Source of the DNA: Nitrospirota bacterium
GTDB taxonomy: Bacteria > Nitrospirota > Nitrospiria > Nitrospirales > UBA8639
Assembly: GCA_011088105.1 (NCBI GenBank)
Contig: JAALKI010000021.1
Location: forward strand, 1 to 45,164
DNA length: 45,164 nt
Direction: 5' to 3'
Part shown: piece after piece, positions 36,802-45,164 of the stretch
Position numbering within the stretch: the stretch's first letter is position 1
Layout: every line of letters starts with the position of its first letter
Translations under genes and position numbers: made by a program
Notes under the pieces: generated by a model
Told to the model about the DNA's origin: nothing
Seen by the model: the letters and a program-made list of their open reading frames with translations, nothing else
Database searches by the model: none

Positions 36802-38037
36802 ATGTGGAAGTACCGAAAGTTATTAATAAGCGTTGTTGGCGGACTTGGAATTATAGGAGTCTGGTCTGGGGGGAATGGGTTTCCGGTCGATGCGGCGGAA
36901 GGTATGACCAAGGACAAAAAACCCTTGGAGCGAGCGTTTCCCCATTCTAATAAGTGTAAACGTTGTCATGAACGCGTGTTTGAAGAATGGGAGGCTTCGC
37001 CACTGTCACAATCGATCCATTCTGCCCCATTTCGTGTCGCCCTTGATCGGTATCTTGATACTGAAAGGAATCGTGACCGTACCTTCTGTTTCCGTTGTCA
37101 TGCTCCCCATATCCTTGAATATCCCGAACAAGCTGACCATTTCACGAAAGAAGTCCAGTCACGAGATCCCTTGATTGATGGTGTAGGCTGTGCCCAGTGT
37201 CATCTCGTCAACACGGTTGATTCGACTGTCAAGCCACCGCATCCTCATTTTGCGTTAGGTAAAACGGTATTTGGGGGCTACAAGAAACCTGTCTCAAACT
37301 TGGCACATCAATCAAAGGCACTCGATCTTTTCAAAAGCTCGACGTTCTGTCTTATGTGTCATGAGGCATTGCCCGATAGAGACAAAGAACATCAGATGCC
37401 GGGATTACTGGGAGATTGGAAGAACACACAGGCCAACCAGAAAGGGAAGGCTTGTCAATCATGTCACATGCCAGAGCAATTTGGCGAGTCAGCCAATGGG
37501 GAGCGGAATCGAAAAGTTGCCAATCATACCTTTCCTGGTCGACTAGGGAAACTTCAGCAAGAAGCTGCAGAGTTGGACATTCAGACGGAAGTAAAAGGAA
37601 AGACCTCTGTGGTCACGGTAACGTTGCAAAGCCTAGTGCCTCATAATTTGCCCTTGCCACATCCAGGATGGGTGAGTGTGATTTTAGACTTGACGATCAA
37701 AGGAAAAAATTTGCGGAAGGTCTATGGAGAGAATCGGGTCTATACTCGAGTCTTTGCTGATGCCAAAGGCAAGGAAACCGTCTTTGATTTTGAAGGTGTG
37801 ACCGTTGTGAAGGATACGGTTCTCAAGCCAGAAGAAACGAGGGTGGAAACCTTTTCATTTCCAACACCCAAAGATGCGCCATCCATGGATGTGATTGTCA
37901 CATTGCGATATGAGCCTGTAAAGGGACCGTCGGACTTTCTTAAAGCCATTGAACAAGCATCCAGCCGAGGATCCAAAGATCCTGTCTTCCAGTCAATCGA
38001 CATTGTTCAAAAGAAAATCAATGTCCTTCTTAAATAA
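36802..38037 (+). CDS. Second five-heme cytochrome c of the same family
   Basis: 411 aa with signal peptide (about 1-32). CxxCH sites start at C52, C96, C130, C183 and C218, the same order and similar spacing as in the protein encoded at 35335, so the two arose by duplication but have diverged well beyond simple copying. The C-terminal ~180 residues are heme-free. The 159-bp gap from the first cytochrome holds no obvious terminator or promoter. A hairpin follows at 38096. Likely a periplasmic electron carrier. Confidence 0.88.
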   Translation: MWKYRKLLISVVGGLGIIGVWSGGNGFPVDAAEGMTKDKKPLERAFPHSNKCKRCHERVFEEWEASPLSQSIHSAPFRVALDRYLDTERNRDRTFCFRCHAPHILEYPEQADHFTKEVQSRDPLIDGVGCAQCHLVNTVDSTVKPPHPHFALGKTVFGGYKKPVSNLAHQSKALDLFKSSTFCLMCHEALPDRDKEHQMPGLLGDWKNTQANQKGKACQSCHMPEQFGESANGERNRKVANHTFPGRLGKLQQEAAELDIQTEVKGKTSVVTVTLQSLVPHNLPLPHPGWVSVILDLTIKGKNLRKVYGENRVYTRVFADAKGKETVFDFEGVTVVKDTVLKPEETRVETFSFPTPKDAPSMDVIVTLRYEPVKGPSDFLKAIEQASSRGSKDPVFQSIDIVQKKINVLLK

Positions 38038-38095
38038 GAAGACTGCCGATTCCTTTTCCTTGACGGTCTCAACGAGACAATAACAGAGAGATCTC

Positions 38096-38123
38096 AAGGC
38101 CTACCCAACTATGGGCAGACCTT
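38096..38123 (-). terminator. Hairpin between the convergent cytochrome and bfr genes
   Basis: On the minus strand AAGGTCTGCCCA and TGGGTAGGCCTT pair over 12 positions (two G-U) around a TAGT loop; on the plus strand the two wobbles become A-C mismatches. It therefore best serves bfr transcripts. No U tract follows, so efficiency is doubtful. Confidence 0.4.
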
Positions 38124-38180
38124 AAAACGAGGGGGCTGATATCTACCGGTCTAGGAAGTTGGTAAAAAGAAGAAGACTGC

Positions 38181-38657
38181 TTAGCTCTCTTTTTTAATCT
38201 GTTCACTCAAGTAATTTTCTAACCCAACCTGTTTGATAATTTCTAACTGTGTTTCAAGCCAATCAATGTGCGAATCTTCATCCTTGACCATCTCTTCCAA
38301 CATGTGGCGTGTGGTAAAGTCGCCGACCTTGGTGCAGTGATAAATACCGTCCGTCAATAAGACGACCATGGCCTTCTCCTTCTCTAAATCAGCGGTAAGC
38401 TGTTCCGGCACAGTTTCCCCAATTTTCACGGTCCCTAACCGTTGCATGTTGGGCAACCCTTCTAAGTACAGGATTTGCTCAATGACCTCATTTGCATCTT
38501 TCATCTCTCCCATACTGCGTTCTCGAACATGGTGATGCAATCGTTCGTATCCCCAGTTCTCGCACATTTTGGCGTGCAAGAAATATTGGTTGATGACCGT
38601 CAGTTCTTCAGTCAGAATTTTGTTCAGGAGATCAACGACTCCCTCTTTAGCTTTCAT
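38181..38657 (-). CDS. bfr: Bacterioferritin
   Basis: 158 aa, the same length as E. coli Bfr and alignable without gaps. Bfr forms 24-mers that oxidise and store iron in the cytoplasm. Heme ligand Met52 is present, as are ferroxidase ligands E18, E51, E94, E127 and H130, but residue 54, His in the usual EMKHAD, is Asp (EMKDAN). The ends LEGLPN and HIDWLETQ are conserved. AGGAGA precedes the ATG. Upstream are a candidate promoter and a 9-bp dyad. It probably supplies or buffers iron for the many heme and Fe-S proteins encoded nearby. Confidence 0.94.
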   Translation of the reverse strand: MKAKEGVVDLLNKILTEELTVINQYFLHAKMCENWGYERLHHHVRERSMGEMKDANEVIEQILYLEGLPNMQRLGTVKIGETVPEQLTADLEKEKAMVVLLTDGIYHCTKVGDFTTRHMLEEMVKDEDSHIDWLETQLEIIKQVGLENYLSEQIKKES

Positions 38658-38698
38658 AGCCAGTCTCCTTTCATGAGTTAACGAGTTAGAGCCTTGCC

Positions 38699-38723
38699 CA
38701 TAACTGGCATGATTCCAGTTATG
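38699..38723. promoter_or_regulatory. Dyad-symmetric operator-like site upstream of bfr
   Basis: Perfect 9-bp inverted repeat CATAACTGG-N7-CCAGTTATG, 41 bp before the bfr start and just downstream of its candidate -10 box. The position around or after the transcription start suits a repressor. It is unlike the Fur consensus. Confidence 0.55.
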
Positions 38724-38728
38724 TATTT

Positions 38729-38758
38729 CTTATAACACTATAGTGATTTCGTTCCCAA
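38729..38758 (-). promoter_or_regulatory. Candidate bfr promoter
   Basis: On the minus strand TTGGGA (38758-38753), an 18-bp spacer and TATAAG (38734-38729), immediately upstream of the dyad at 38699-38723. The surrounding DNA is AT-rich. Confidence 0.45.
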
Positions 38759-38847
38759 GAAATCAATATTTTTATTTAGGAAAATAAACTTAATTTTGAT
38801 TCTCTGTATCAATCTCGCTGATTCAGATTTTCAACATCATTATGATG

Positions 38848-39645
38848 TGACTGGCTGCCCCATTTTGAGGCCACAAGGAAGGTGAGTTTCTGGCAGAATC
38901 TCCGAACAGGAGAAAGGGGAGAGGCCATGAAACAGAAACGATTTTCGATCGAACACATTATGGCGGTCGTGAAGTAAGCGAATATCGGGACACCCGTGAC
39001 CGAACTGATTCGCAAGGTGGGAATCAGTAAACGAACTTTTTATCGGTGGAAGAAACAGTACCAAGGGATGGAAGCAGACCACGTGTGGGAATTGAAACAC
39101 CTGCAAGAGGAGAACACCCGGCTGAAACGGGTGGTGGCCGATCAATTGGTGGATGGCCGCCGGTTTCGAGCCCTGACAGTGGTCGATAATTATAGTCGGG
39201 CCTGTCAAATCATAGAGGTCGATGCCACGCTCACCGGACGGAAGGTGGTAGGAGCGTTGGATCGGGTGGTGAAGCGAACAGGTTATCTCAAGATGATTAC
39301 TGTGGATAATCGCAGTGAATTTACTTCGAAGGCCCTAGATGCGTGGGCGTATGAACATGGCGTGAAGCTGGATTTCATTCGACCGGGAAAACCCGTGGAG
39401 AACGCGGTGATTGAGAGCTTCAATGGGCGATTACGGGATGAGTGCTTAAATACCAATGTATTTATTTCCTTGCACGATGCGAGACAGAAGATTGAAGCGT
39501 GGTGCATCGATTATAATGAGCACCGGCCGCATGGCTCCTTAGGCCATCTGACGCCTGTGGAATTTGCGAAAAAAGGGGCACAAACAAGTATCTCAGCAGT
39601 GCAGAATTTCTAACCACGGTTGGCTCAGTTTCTGGGGAGGGGTCA
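38848..39645 (+). mobile_element. Degenerate IS3-type element with an internal deletion
   Basis: Imperfect inverted ends begin TGACTGGCTGCCCCA on the left (38848) and read TGGGGAGGGGTCA at the right (about 39633-39645), both with a GAGGCCA/GAGCCA block a few bases in. Intact IS3 elements are about 1.2-1.4 kb; this one is about 0.8 kb. The transposase is a pseudogene. These ends differ from the 54-bp IS termini at the window edges, so it is another element. Confidence 0.75.
38927..39613 (+). pseudogene. IS3-family transposase: OrfA with a nonsense codon fused in frame to the OrfB C-terminus
   Basis: The OrfA part begins at ATG 38927 (MKQKRFSIEHIMAVVK) and has a TAA as codon 17, where a Gln codon is expected. 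It continues in frame (TELIRKVGISKRTFYRWKKQY) to LKRVVADQ and passes directly into the OrfB core at QLVDGRRFRALTVVDN. The OrfA end, the frameshift region, the OrfB N-terminal HTH and the first catalytic Asp are missing. The second Asp (TVDNRSEF, usually VDNGPEF) and the Glu region (IESFNGRLRDEC) remain. A GTG at 38996 gives an open frame of 205 codons, but it cannot be an active DDE transposase. Confidence 0.88.
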
Positions 39646-39762
39646 GTCAGTCTAACGAAGATTAATGCGCCTGGTATGCAAGTAGATGTGTCGAGTCAAT
39701 GGAAAAAGTGAAAATTTTCTAGAGTTGACCAACTTTCTTCCTGAGTGGTACGGTCCTCCCTT

Positions 39763-42700
39763 ATGTCTGAACCTTCTGCTAAGCACACTCCCAATCGGTT
39801 AATCCACGAGACCAGTCCTTATTTGTTGCAACATGCCTATAATCCTGTGGATTGGCATCCATGGGGTGAAGAGGCTCTTCAGCGAGCGAAACAAGAAAAT
39901 AAGCCAATTTTGCTCTCCATTGGGTATTCGGCTTGCCATTGGTGTCATGTCATGGAACATGAATCTTTTGAAAATGAGCAGATTGCCGCGCTCATGAATG
40001 CCAGTTTCATTTGTATCAAAGTCGATCGTGAGGAGCGGCCTGATCTCGATGACATTTATATGCAGGCGACATTAGCCATGAATCAAGGAAATGGTGGGTG
40101 GCCGATGACGGTGTTTCTGACGCCGGCGCAAGAGCCAGTTTTTGCGGGCACCTATTTTCCTCCTACGGATCGGTGGGGGAGACCGGGGTTTGCCACAGTC
40201 CTGCAGAAAATTGCTGAGGGGTGGGGGAAAGATCGAGAAGAGATTGTCCGTTCGGCGGAACGCTTTACCACCAGGTTGAAAACAGCAATGAATGTGTCAT
40301 CATCCATGGCTGTTGGACAAGCAGAAATCGAATTGGGTGCGGAACAATTTTCTGAGGATTTTGATGCTCGTTATGGTGGGTTTGGTCGAGCGCCAAAGTT
40401 TCCGGCGGCGACGGGCTTATCGTTCTTGCTCCGCCACTATTATCGCACCGGGCAGGAGGGCATCCTGCAGATGGTCACCAAAACGCTTGATGCCATGGCT
40501 GCTGGTGGGATGTATGACCATATCGGTGGTGGGTTCGCTCGATATTCTACGGATGAACGTTGGTTGGTCCCTCATTTTGAAAAGATGTTGTATGACAACG
40601 CATTGCTGGCTCGGACATATGTAGAAGCCTACCAGGTCACACAGGATCCGAATTATCGCCGAGTTGCCACAGAGACGCTGGATTATATCCTAGAAGAAAT
40701 GACGGCGCCTGAAGGAGGATTTTACTCAGCCACCGATGCAGACTCAGAAGGGGTAGAAGGCAAGTTTTTTGTCTGGACCCCCGACCAAATTCGTGAAGTT
40801 CTTCAAGACGATGAGAACGCGAAATATTTCTGCGCGTATTATGATATTACGCCTGAAGGCAATTGGGAACAGGCCAGTATTCCGAACACGCCCAAGTCGT
40901 TGGCCCAGGCGGCCGAGGAGCTAGGCTGTTCAGCGGACGCCTTACAAAAGACGTTGGCACAGACCCGTCCATTGGTGTATCACGCCCGGTTAAAGCGAAT
41001 TCCTCCAGAATGTGATGATAAGATTATCACTGCCTGGAATGGCATGATGATCAGCGCCATGGCGGAAGCCGCACGTGTCTTGAATGACGCTCGATATTTG
41101 GAAGAAGCCAAGCGTGCGGCAGAATTTGTCTTGGGGCCTCTTTCTCGAAAAGATGGAGGGCTCTATCGCACCTATCGTAAAGGCAAAGCCCATCTCTCAG
41201 CCTATCTTGAAGACTATGCCTTCATGATCGAAGCGCTCATTGATCTCTATGAGGCAGGCGAAGCAGAGCGGTATTTGAATGAAGCCCTTCGACTGGCAGA
41301 ACTAGTACTCAGTGATTTTTCCGATCAAGAACAGGGAGGGTTTTTTACAACGGCCAAGGATCATGAAGCCTTGATCGTTCGTGGCCGGGAAGGTCCCGAT
41401 GGGGCAACGCCAAGTGGCAATGCGGTTGCGGCCATGGCGCTGGCCCGATTGTCCTATCATGTCAACCGTGACGATTTGCGAGAAGCCGCAGGGCAAGCGA
41501 TTCGTGCATATGGCAAACAAATCGCTCGTCATCCTCGCGCATTTGCCAAAAGTCTGATGGCGTTGGAGCTTTTGCTCAATGGGCCTGTAGAATTGGCGTT
41601 GGTGGGAACCCCCACCGATCCTCATTGTCAAGAACTGCGTCATGTGATCAATCAGGCCTATATTCCCAACCGAATCCTGGCTTGGCATCATCCCGACGAT
41701 CCAGAATCGACCCACCCCCTGCTAAAAGGCAAAACACTCGTGAATGGACAAGCGGCACTCTATGTGTGCCGGAACTTTGCCTGTCAGACGCCCATTACCG
41801 ATGTAGAGCATATTGCTGCTGCACTTGAACAATCACGAAATCCAGCCACAATCACCAATGATTCAACAGCTGGGAATACCCTGAAGTCAGAAGGATTACA
41901 GGGGATGGCCACGCCGGAAGGCACAGGTCGCTATGTGGCGAGGATGTTGGGTGGATACATGCCCCTGAAGCCTTCGCAACATGGCTTCACGGCGTTAGGG
42001 CGTACAGGCTTCACCACATCACGACTTGGGTTTGGATGCTATCGAGTGGATATAGAACAGGATGGCTATCGACAGGCTCTACGAAAAGCCATGTTAGAAG
42101 GTTGCAATCTCTTGGATACCTCTACCAATTATGCCGATGGAGATAGTGAACAGTTGGTTGGCAGCGTCATCCAAGAGTTGATTGATCAACAACAACTAGC
42201 ACGGGAAGAAGTGATCGTTGTTTCAAAAATTGGATATATCCAAGGGAAGAATCTCAAACGGGCTATAGCGCGTGAACGAGGAGGGAAACCGTTCCCAGAG
42301 ATCGTGAAATATAGTGAAGGCATTTGGCATTGCCTCCATCCTGAATTCCTGGCTGACCAACTGACCTTGTCCATGAATCGATTGGGTGTGGCGACTTTAG
42401 ATGTATGCCTTCTGCATAATCCCGAATACTTTTTATCAGAGGCTAACAAGCGAAAATCAGATCAACTGCTTGATGATGTACGGCAAGAATTTTACCGTCG
42501 GCTCGAACAAGCCTTTGTCTATTTGGAGAAGCAAGTCTTAGAAGGACGCATTCAATGTTATGGTGTTTCGTCCAATACGTGTACGGGAGAACTGGATGAC
42601 CCAGAGGCGACGTCAGTTGCTCGTATGCTGGATGCTGCCCAGCGTGCAGCCCAGGTCACTGGCCAGCCAAATCACCATTTCCATGTGCTGCAGCTTCCTA

Positions 42701-43458
42701 TGAATCTTATGGAATCAGGAGCGCTGTTCGTTCCTAATACCGGTGCACGTAACCAGCAGACCGTGCTCGACTTTGCCCAGCAAGAAAAGTTAGCCGTGCT
42801 GGTGAATCGTCCTCTCAATGCCATGCCTGCCAAACGTGGAGGAATGGTTCGGTTGGCTGAGCCAATGGTGGAATCCGTAGATGTTACCTTTGAAGACCAG
42901 CAACAAAAAGTCCAAACGCTAGAAGATGAATACCGTCAAGGATTGGCTCATGCCATTCCTTACTCTGGAAAAGGGTTAGAGCCGAAAGATTTTTTCTTGT
43001 GGGCAGAAGAGATGACACGCCTTCGATCGGGAGTCCACAATCTTCAGCATTGGGATCAAATTGAATCACAGGTGATTGCCCCACATATTAATCAAGCCAT
43101 GCAGGTGTTGATGAAACAATTGACTGAGGAACAGTCAAAAACATTTCAGGAATGGCGAGATCGATACATTCCAGAGTTTGTGGCTCTCCTCCGCGTCCTT
43201 CGCCAGGAGGCTGCGATGAAAAGTCATCAGCAGATTGCACAACTTAGCCAATTGCTGGATCCTCTTCTTCCTTCTATACGAGTGCAGGAATCCATCTCGC
43301 GAAAATCACTCTGGATTCTTGCCAGTACCCCCGGGGTGACCTGTGTGCTCAATGGCATGAGACAGCCAGCCTACGTTGAAGACTCTTTGGCCATTTTGGG
43401 GTGGGAGCTTGCTGGAGACGTTAGGCTAATCTATGAACGCATTGCCCACGAATGTTGA
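39763..43458 (+). CDS. Fusion of thioredoxin-domain DUF255 (YyaL/SPATA20) protein and aldo/keto reductase
   Basis: 1231 residues from ATG 39763 (an upstream GTG at 39745 is in frame; neither has a good ribosome site). Residues 1-~170 are the thioredoxin-like DUF255 domain with CHWC (58-61) and the usual HLIHE...NPVDW type start; up to about 690 follows the six-hairpin glycosidase-like domain, ending at the normal C-terminus of YyaL proteins. After a ~45-residue linker comes a complete aldo/keto reductase-like domain: [14 protein letters not shown], then the tetrad D785, Y790 (DTSTNY), K822 (VVSKIGY), H885 (LLHNPEY). The K-to-H distance is longer than usual because of an insertion. A two-domain redox enzyme is suggested; substrates are unknown. 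Confidence 0.85.
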   Translation: MSEPSAKHTPNRLIHETSPYLLQHAYNPVDWHPWGEEALQRAKQENKPILLSIGYSACHWCHVMEHESFENEQIAALMNASFICIKVDREERPDLDDIYMQATLAMNQGNGGWPMTVFLTPAQEPVFAGTYFPPTDRWGRPGFATVLQKIAEGWGKDREEIVRSAERFTTRLKTAMNVSSSMAVGQAEIELGAEQFSEDFDARYGGFGRAPKFPAATGLSFLLRHYYRTGQEGILQMVTKTLDAMAAGGMYDHIGGGFARYSTDERWLVPHFEKMLYDNALLARTYVEAYQVTQDPNYRRVATETLDYILEEMTAPEGGFYSATDADSEGVEGKFFVWTPDQIREVLQDDENAKYFCAYYDITPEGNWEQASIPNTPKSLAQAAEELGCSADALQKTLAQTRPLVYHARLKRIPPECDDKIITAWNGMMISAMAEAARVLNDARYLEEAKRAAEFVLGPLSRKDGGLYRTYRKGKAHLSAYLEDYAFMIEALIDLYEAGEAERYLNEALRLAELVLSDFSDQEQGGFFTTAKDHEALIVRGREGPDGATPSGNAVAAMALARLSYHVNRDDLREAAGQAIRAYGKQIARHPRAFAKSLMALELLLNGPVELALVGTPTDPHCQELRHVINQAYIPNRILAWHHPDDPESTHPLLKGKTLVNGQAALYVCRNFACQTPITDVEHIAAALEQSRNPATITNDSTAGNTLKSEGLQGMATPEGTGRYVARMLGGYMPLKPSQHGFTALGRTGFTTSRLGFGCYRVDIEQDGYRQALRKAMLEGCNLLDTSTNYADGDSEQLVGSVIQELIDQQQLAREEVIVVSKIGYIQGKNLKRAIARERGGKPFPEIVKYSEGIWHCLHPEFLADQLTLSMNRLGVATLDVCLLHNPEYFLSEANKRKSDQLLDDVRQEFYRRLEQAFVYLEKQVLEGRIQCYGVSSNTCTGELDDPEATSVARMLDAAQRAAQVTGQPNHHFHVLQLPMNLMESGALFVPNTGARNQQTVLDFAQQEKLAVLVNRPLNAMPAKRGGMVRLAEPMVESVDVTFEDQQQKVQTLEDEYRQGLAHAIPYSGKGLEPKDFFLWAEEMTRLRSGVHNLQHWDQIESQVIAPHINQAMQVLMKQLTEEQSKTFQEWRDRYIPEFVALLRVLRQEAAMKSHQQIAQLSQLLDPLLPSIRVQESISRKSLWILASTPGVTCVLNGMRQPAYVEDSLAILGWELAGDVRLIYERIAHEC

Positions 43459-43500
43459 GTGACAGGCTTCGACCATCTTCCCACTTCAATTACCATCCTC

Positions 43501-43557
43501 TTTAGCCATCCTATTTCTTAGCTTATAATGAATGAAGACATAGCGGGTGTCTTCATT
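43501..43557 (+). promoter_or_regulatory. Decarboxylase upstream region: TATAAT followed by a 10-bp dyad
   Basis: A perfect TATAAT at 43524-43529 with a poor -35 match (TTTAGC, 17-bp spacer). Starting two bases after it is a perfect inverted repeat AATGAAGACA-N7-TGTCTTCATT (43531-43557), covering the expected start point. No T run follows, so an operator or leader hairpin is more likely than a terminator. A further palindrome, AGGACGTCCT, lies at 43571-43580. Confidence 0.5.
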
Positions 43558-43612
43558 GAACAGCAAAAAAAGGACGTCCTGTCTTTTCCTATCGGAGGAG
43601 GTGAGCATCGTC

Positions 43613-45094
43613 ATGAAGCCTCAACACACCATAGGGTCTCTCCTGTTAGCCCGATTACAGCAACTTGGTCTGCATCATATCTTTGGGATTCCCGGTGATT
43701 ACGTTCTCACGTTGTATAAGCTACTAGAAGAATCACCAATTCAGCATATTGGAACTACACGTGAAGATAGTGCGGGATTTGCCGCAGATGCCTACGCGCG
43801 CATTCATGGAATTGGTGGAACCTGTGTCACCTATTGCGTCGGGGGACTCAATATCGTCAATGCCATAGCCTGTGCTTATGCCGAACGTTCGCCTGTTGTC
43901 TTACTGTCTGGCTCGCCCGGGCTTGGTGAACACATTACCAATCCCTTGTTGCACCATATAGTAAAGGATTTTTCCACACAGTATGAAGTCTTCCAACACA
44001 TCACTGTGGCATCGGTGGTCCTCGACGATCCATTAACGGCTGAGCGAGAAATTGATCGGGCGCTTCACGCGCTGATGCGGTACAAACGACCTGTCTACAT
44101 AGAAATCCCTCGAGATCTGGTCCTCGCGCCGGTTGAAAATGTTTCGGCCTATGTGCTGCCTCAAGCAGCCAGTCACAGTGAGCCAGATGCGCTCAAAGAA
44201 GCGGTGGCGGAAGTGCGGGGGATTCTCGCCCAGGCCGAGCGCCCTGTGATTCTTGCTGGAGCGGAGATCTATCGGTTTCGGTTACAAGATGTCCTCACGC
44301 AACTTGTGGAACGGATGAATGTGCCCATTGCCACTACCTTGTTGGGGAAGTCTGTGATTCGTGAAGATCATCCGTTGTATGTCGGAGTCTATGGAGGTCT
44401 GGTTGGTCGAGAGGAGCTCTTGCAATTTGTTCAGGAGGCCGATTGTTTAGTCATGTTGGGAACGATGTTAACCGATGTCGAAGATATCCAAGCCCATCCC
44501 ACCATGCTGGCGGCTGAACGCACTATTCATGCCACGGCTGATGCCATCACAATCAAACATCATCGATATGATCATGTATGGTTTGAAGACTTTGTAAAAG
44601 CTCTAGCAACCACGCCATTACCGGTCTTTGCCAGTCGACCAATTCCGACCTGGGAACAAACGGCATTTACCCCACCGTCTTCAGAATCGCCGGTGACGTT
44701 AAAAAACCTCTTTGGGCATCTTGATAAAATATTAGATGATAAGACACTCATCATTGCCGATGTTGGCGAATCCTTGTTTGCATCAGCCGATTTGCATGTT
44801 CATCAAAGCGCTGAATTTTTATCGCCCGCTTACTATACCTCCATGGGGTTTAGCATCCCGGCGGCACTAGGGGCGGGCTTTGCCGACCCTTCGTTACGAC
44901 CGATTGTATTAGTTGGTGATGGTGCATTTCAGATGACTGGCACCGAACTAGCGACATGCTTGCATCACGGACAGGCCCCCATTGTCTTAGTTCTCAATAA
45001 CCGTGGCTATTCGACGGAACGTGAGATTCTCGATGGGCCATTCAACGATATACATGAATGGCACTACGAGAAAATAGGGGAAGTGATTGTGTAA
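43613..45094 (+). CDS. Thiamine-diphosphate-dependent pyruvate/indolepyruvate decarboxylase, 3'-truncated by an IS
   Basis: 493 residues remain of a ~550-aa enzyme that decarboxylates a 2-keto acid to an aldehyde in the cytoplasm. Seen: the N-terminal pyrimidine-binding domain with the catalytic Glu in TTREDSAGFAADAYAR, a central domain (about 190-330), and the diphosphate-binding motif VGDGAFQMTGTE...VLVLNNRGYSTE. The frame enters IS sequence at 45090 and stops at a TAA formed by the IS (45092-45094), removing about 55 C-terminal residues that close the active site, so it is probably inactive. The start at 43613 follows an exceptionally strong GGAGGAGGTGA; an upstream GTG lies inside the dyad. 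Pyruvate versus indolepyruvate cannot be decided. Confidence 0.85.
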   Translation: MKPQHTIGSLLLARLQQLGLHHIFGIPGDYVLTLYKLLEESPIQHIGTTREDSAGFAADAYARIHGIGGTCVTYCVGGLNIVNAIACAYAERSPVVLLSGSPGLGEHITNPLLHHIVKDFSTQYEVFQHITVASVVLDDPLTAEREIDRALHALMRYKRPVYIEIPRDLVLAPVENVSAYVLPQAASHSEPDALKEAVAEVRGILAQAERPVILAGAEIYRFRLQDVLTQLVERMNVPIATTLLGKSVIREDHPLYVGVYGGLVGREELLQFVQEADCLVMLGTMLTDVEDIQAHPTMLAAERTIHATADAITIKHHRYDHVWFEDFVKALATTPLPVFASRPIPTWEQTAFTPPSSESPVTLKNLFGHLDKILDDKTLIIADVGESLFASADLHVHQSAEFLSPAYYTSMGFSIPAALGAGFADPSLRPIVLVGDGAFQMTGTELATCLHHGQAPIVLVLNNRGYSTEREILDGPFNDIHEWHYEKIGEVIV

Positions 45095-45164
45095 GCTTCC
45101 CCGTCAAGTGGACAGGTTCAACATAGAGTTTTCCGGCCTTTTGGGTTTGTGATACGTACACGGG
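45090..45164. mobile_element. Terminus of an insertion sequence (right window edge)
   Basis: Starts with TGTAAGCTTCCCCGTCAAG at the junction inside the decarboxylase gene. Bases 45090-45143 are the inverted copy of 1-54 (53 of 54 identical); 45144-45164 extend further into the element. No transposase coding is visible in this short piece. Confidence 0.7.

Noticed and set aside
1-45164. Window as a 45-kb composite transposon
   Set aside because: The interior is core chromosome with essential genes in common bacterial order, and each IS end splits a different gene; contig breaks at repeats explain the ends.

Overview
This window looks like a chromosomal contig from a nitrite-oxidising Nitrospirota bacterium, possibly the marine Nitrospira marina type. 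GC content is about half by eye. The main clue is a block at 24-38 kb holding two heme-binding gamma subunits of the NxrC / ethylbenzene-dehydrogenase type, a TorD-like chaperone, a four-cluster ferredoxin, TatA and two five-heme cytochromes c. The species call is inference. The catalytic NxrA/NxrB subunits are not in the window.

Both ends carry the same 54-bp sequence in inverted orientation with one mismatch (1-54 and 45090-45143). Each copy abruptly ends a conserved gene: a DHH-type CCA-adding enzyme that lost its N-terminus on the left, and a thiamine-diphosphate decarboxylase that lost its C-terminus on the right. These are best read as termini of a multicopy insertion sequence at which the contig breaks.

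Regions. 0-9 kb: the cca remnant, then a minus-strand block with a zinc-ribbon protein, a THUMP RNA methyltransferase, a lipoprotein, a small membrane protein, EttA and an RRM protein, followed by an XRE regulator converging on an ANKH/MATE-like membrane protein. 9-23 kb: housekeeping genes rpoD, a 48-aa zinc ribbon, argS, tgt-yajC-secD-secF, and a large three-PAS histidine kinase overlapping its NtrC-type response regulator. 23-24 kb: a seven-bladed WD40 protein on the minus strand.

24.3-38 kb is the accessory respiratory block, which I read as at least two transcription units. Unit 1 has a candidate promoter at 24133 and encodes an HExxH protein, a ferredoxin, a TorD-like chaperone and an NxrC-like subunit, closed by a strong intrinsic terminator at 28262-28313. 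Unit 2 has a candidate promoter at 28362 and encodes a B12/radical SAM enzyme, a polytopic membrane protein, a TPR protein, TatA, an NHL propeller, a second gamma-like subunit, a PDZ protein and two five-heme cytochromes. The chaperone and TatA fit cofactor loading and Tat export of a molybdoenzyme; the ferredoxin, gamma subunits and cytochromes fit electron transfer away from it. This is inferred from families and gene order.

38-45 kb: a bacterioferritin with a dyad-symmetric upstream site and an unusual ferroxidase residue, an internally deleted IS3-type element, a 1232-aa fusion of a thioredoxin/DUF255 protein with an aldo/keto reductase, and the truncated decarboxylase. I saw no tRNA, rRNA or CRISPR array.
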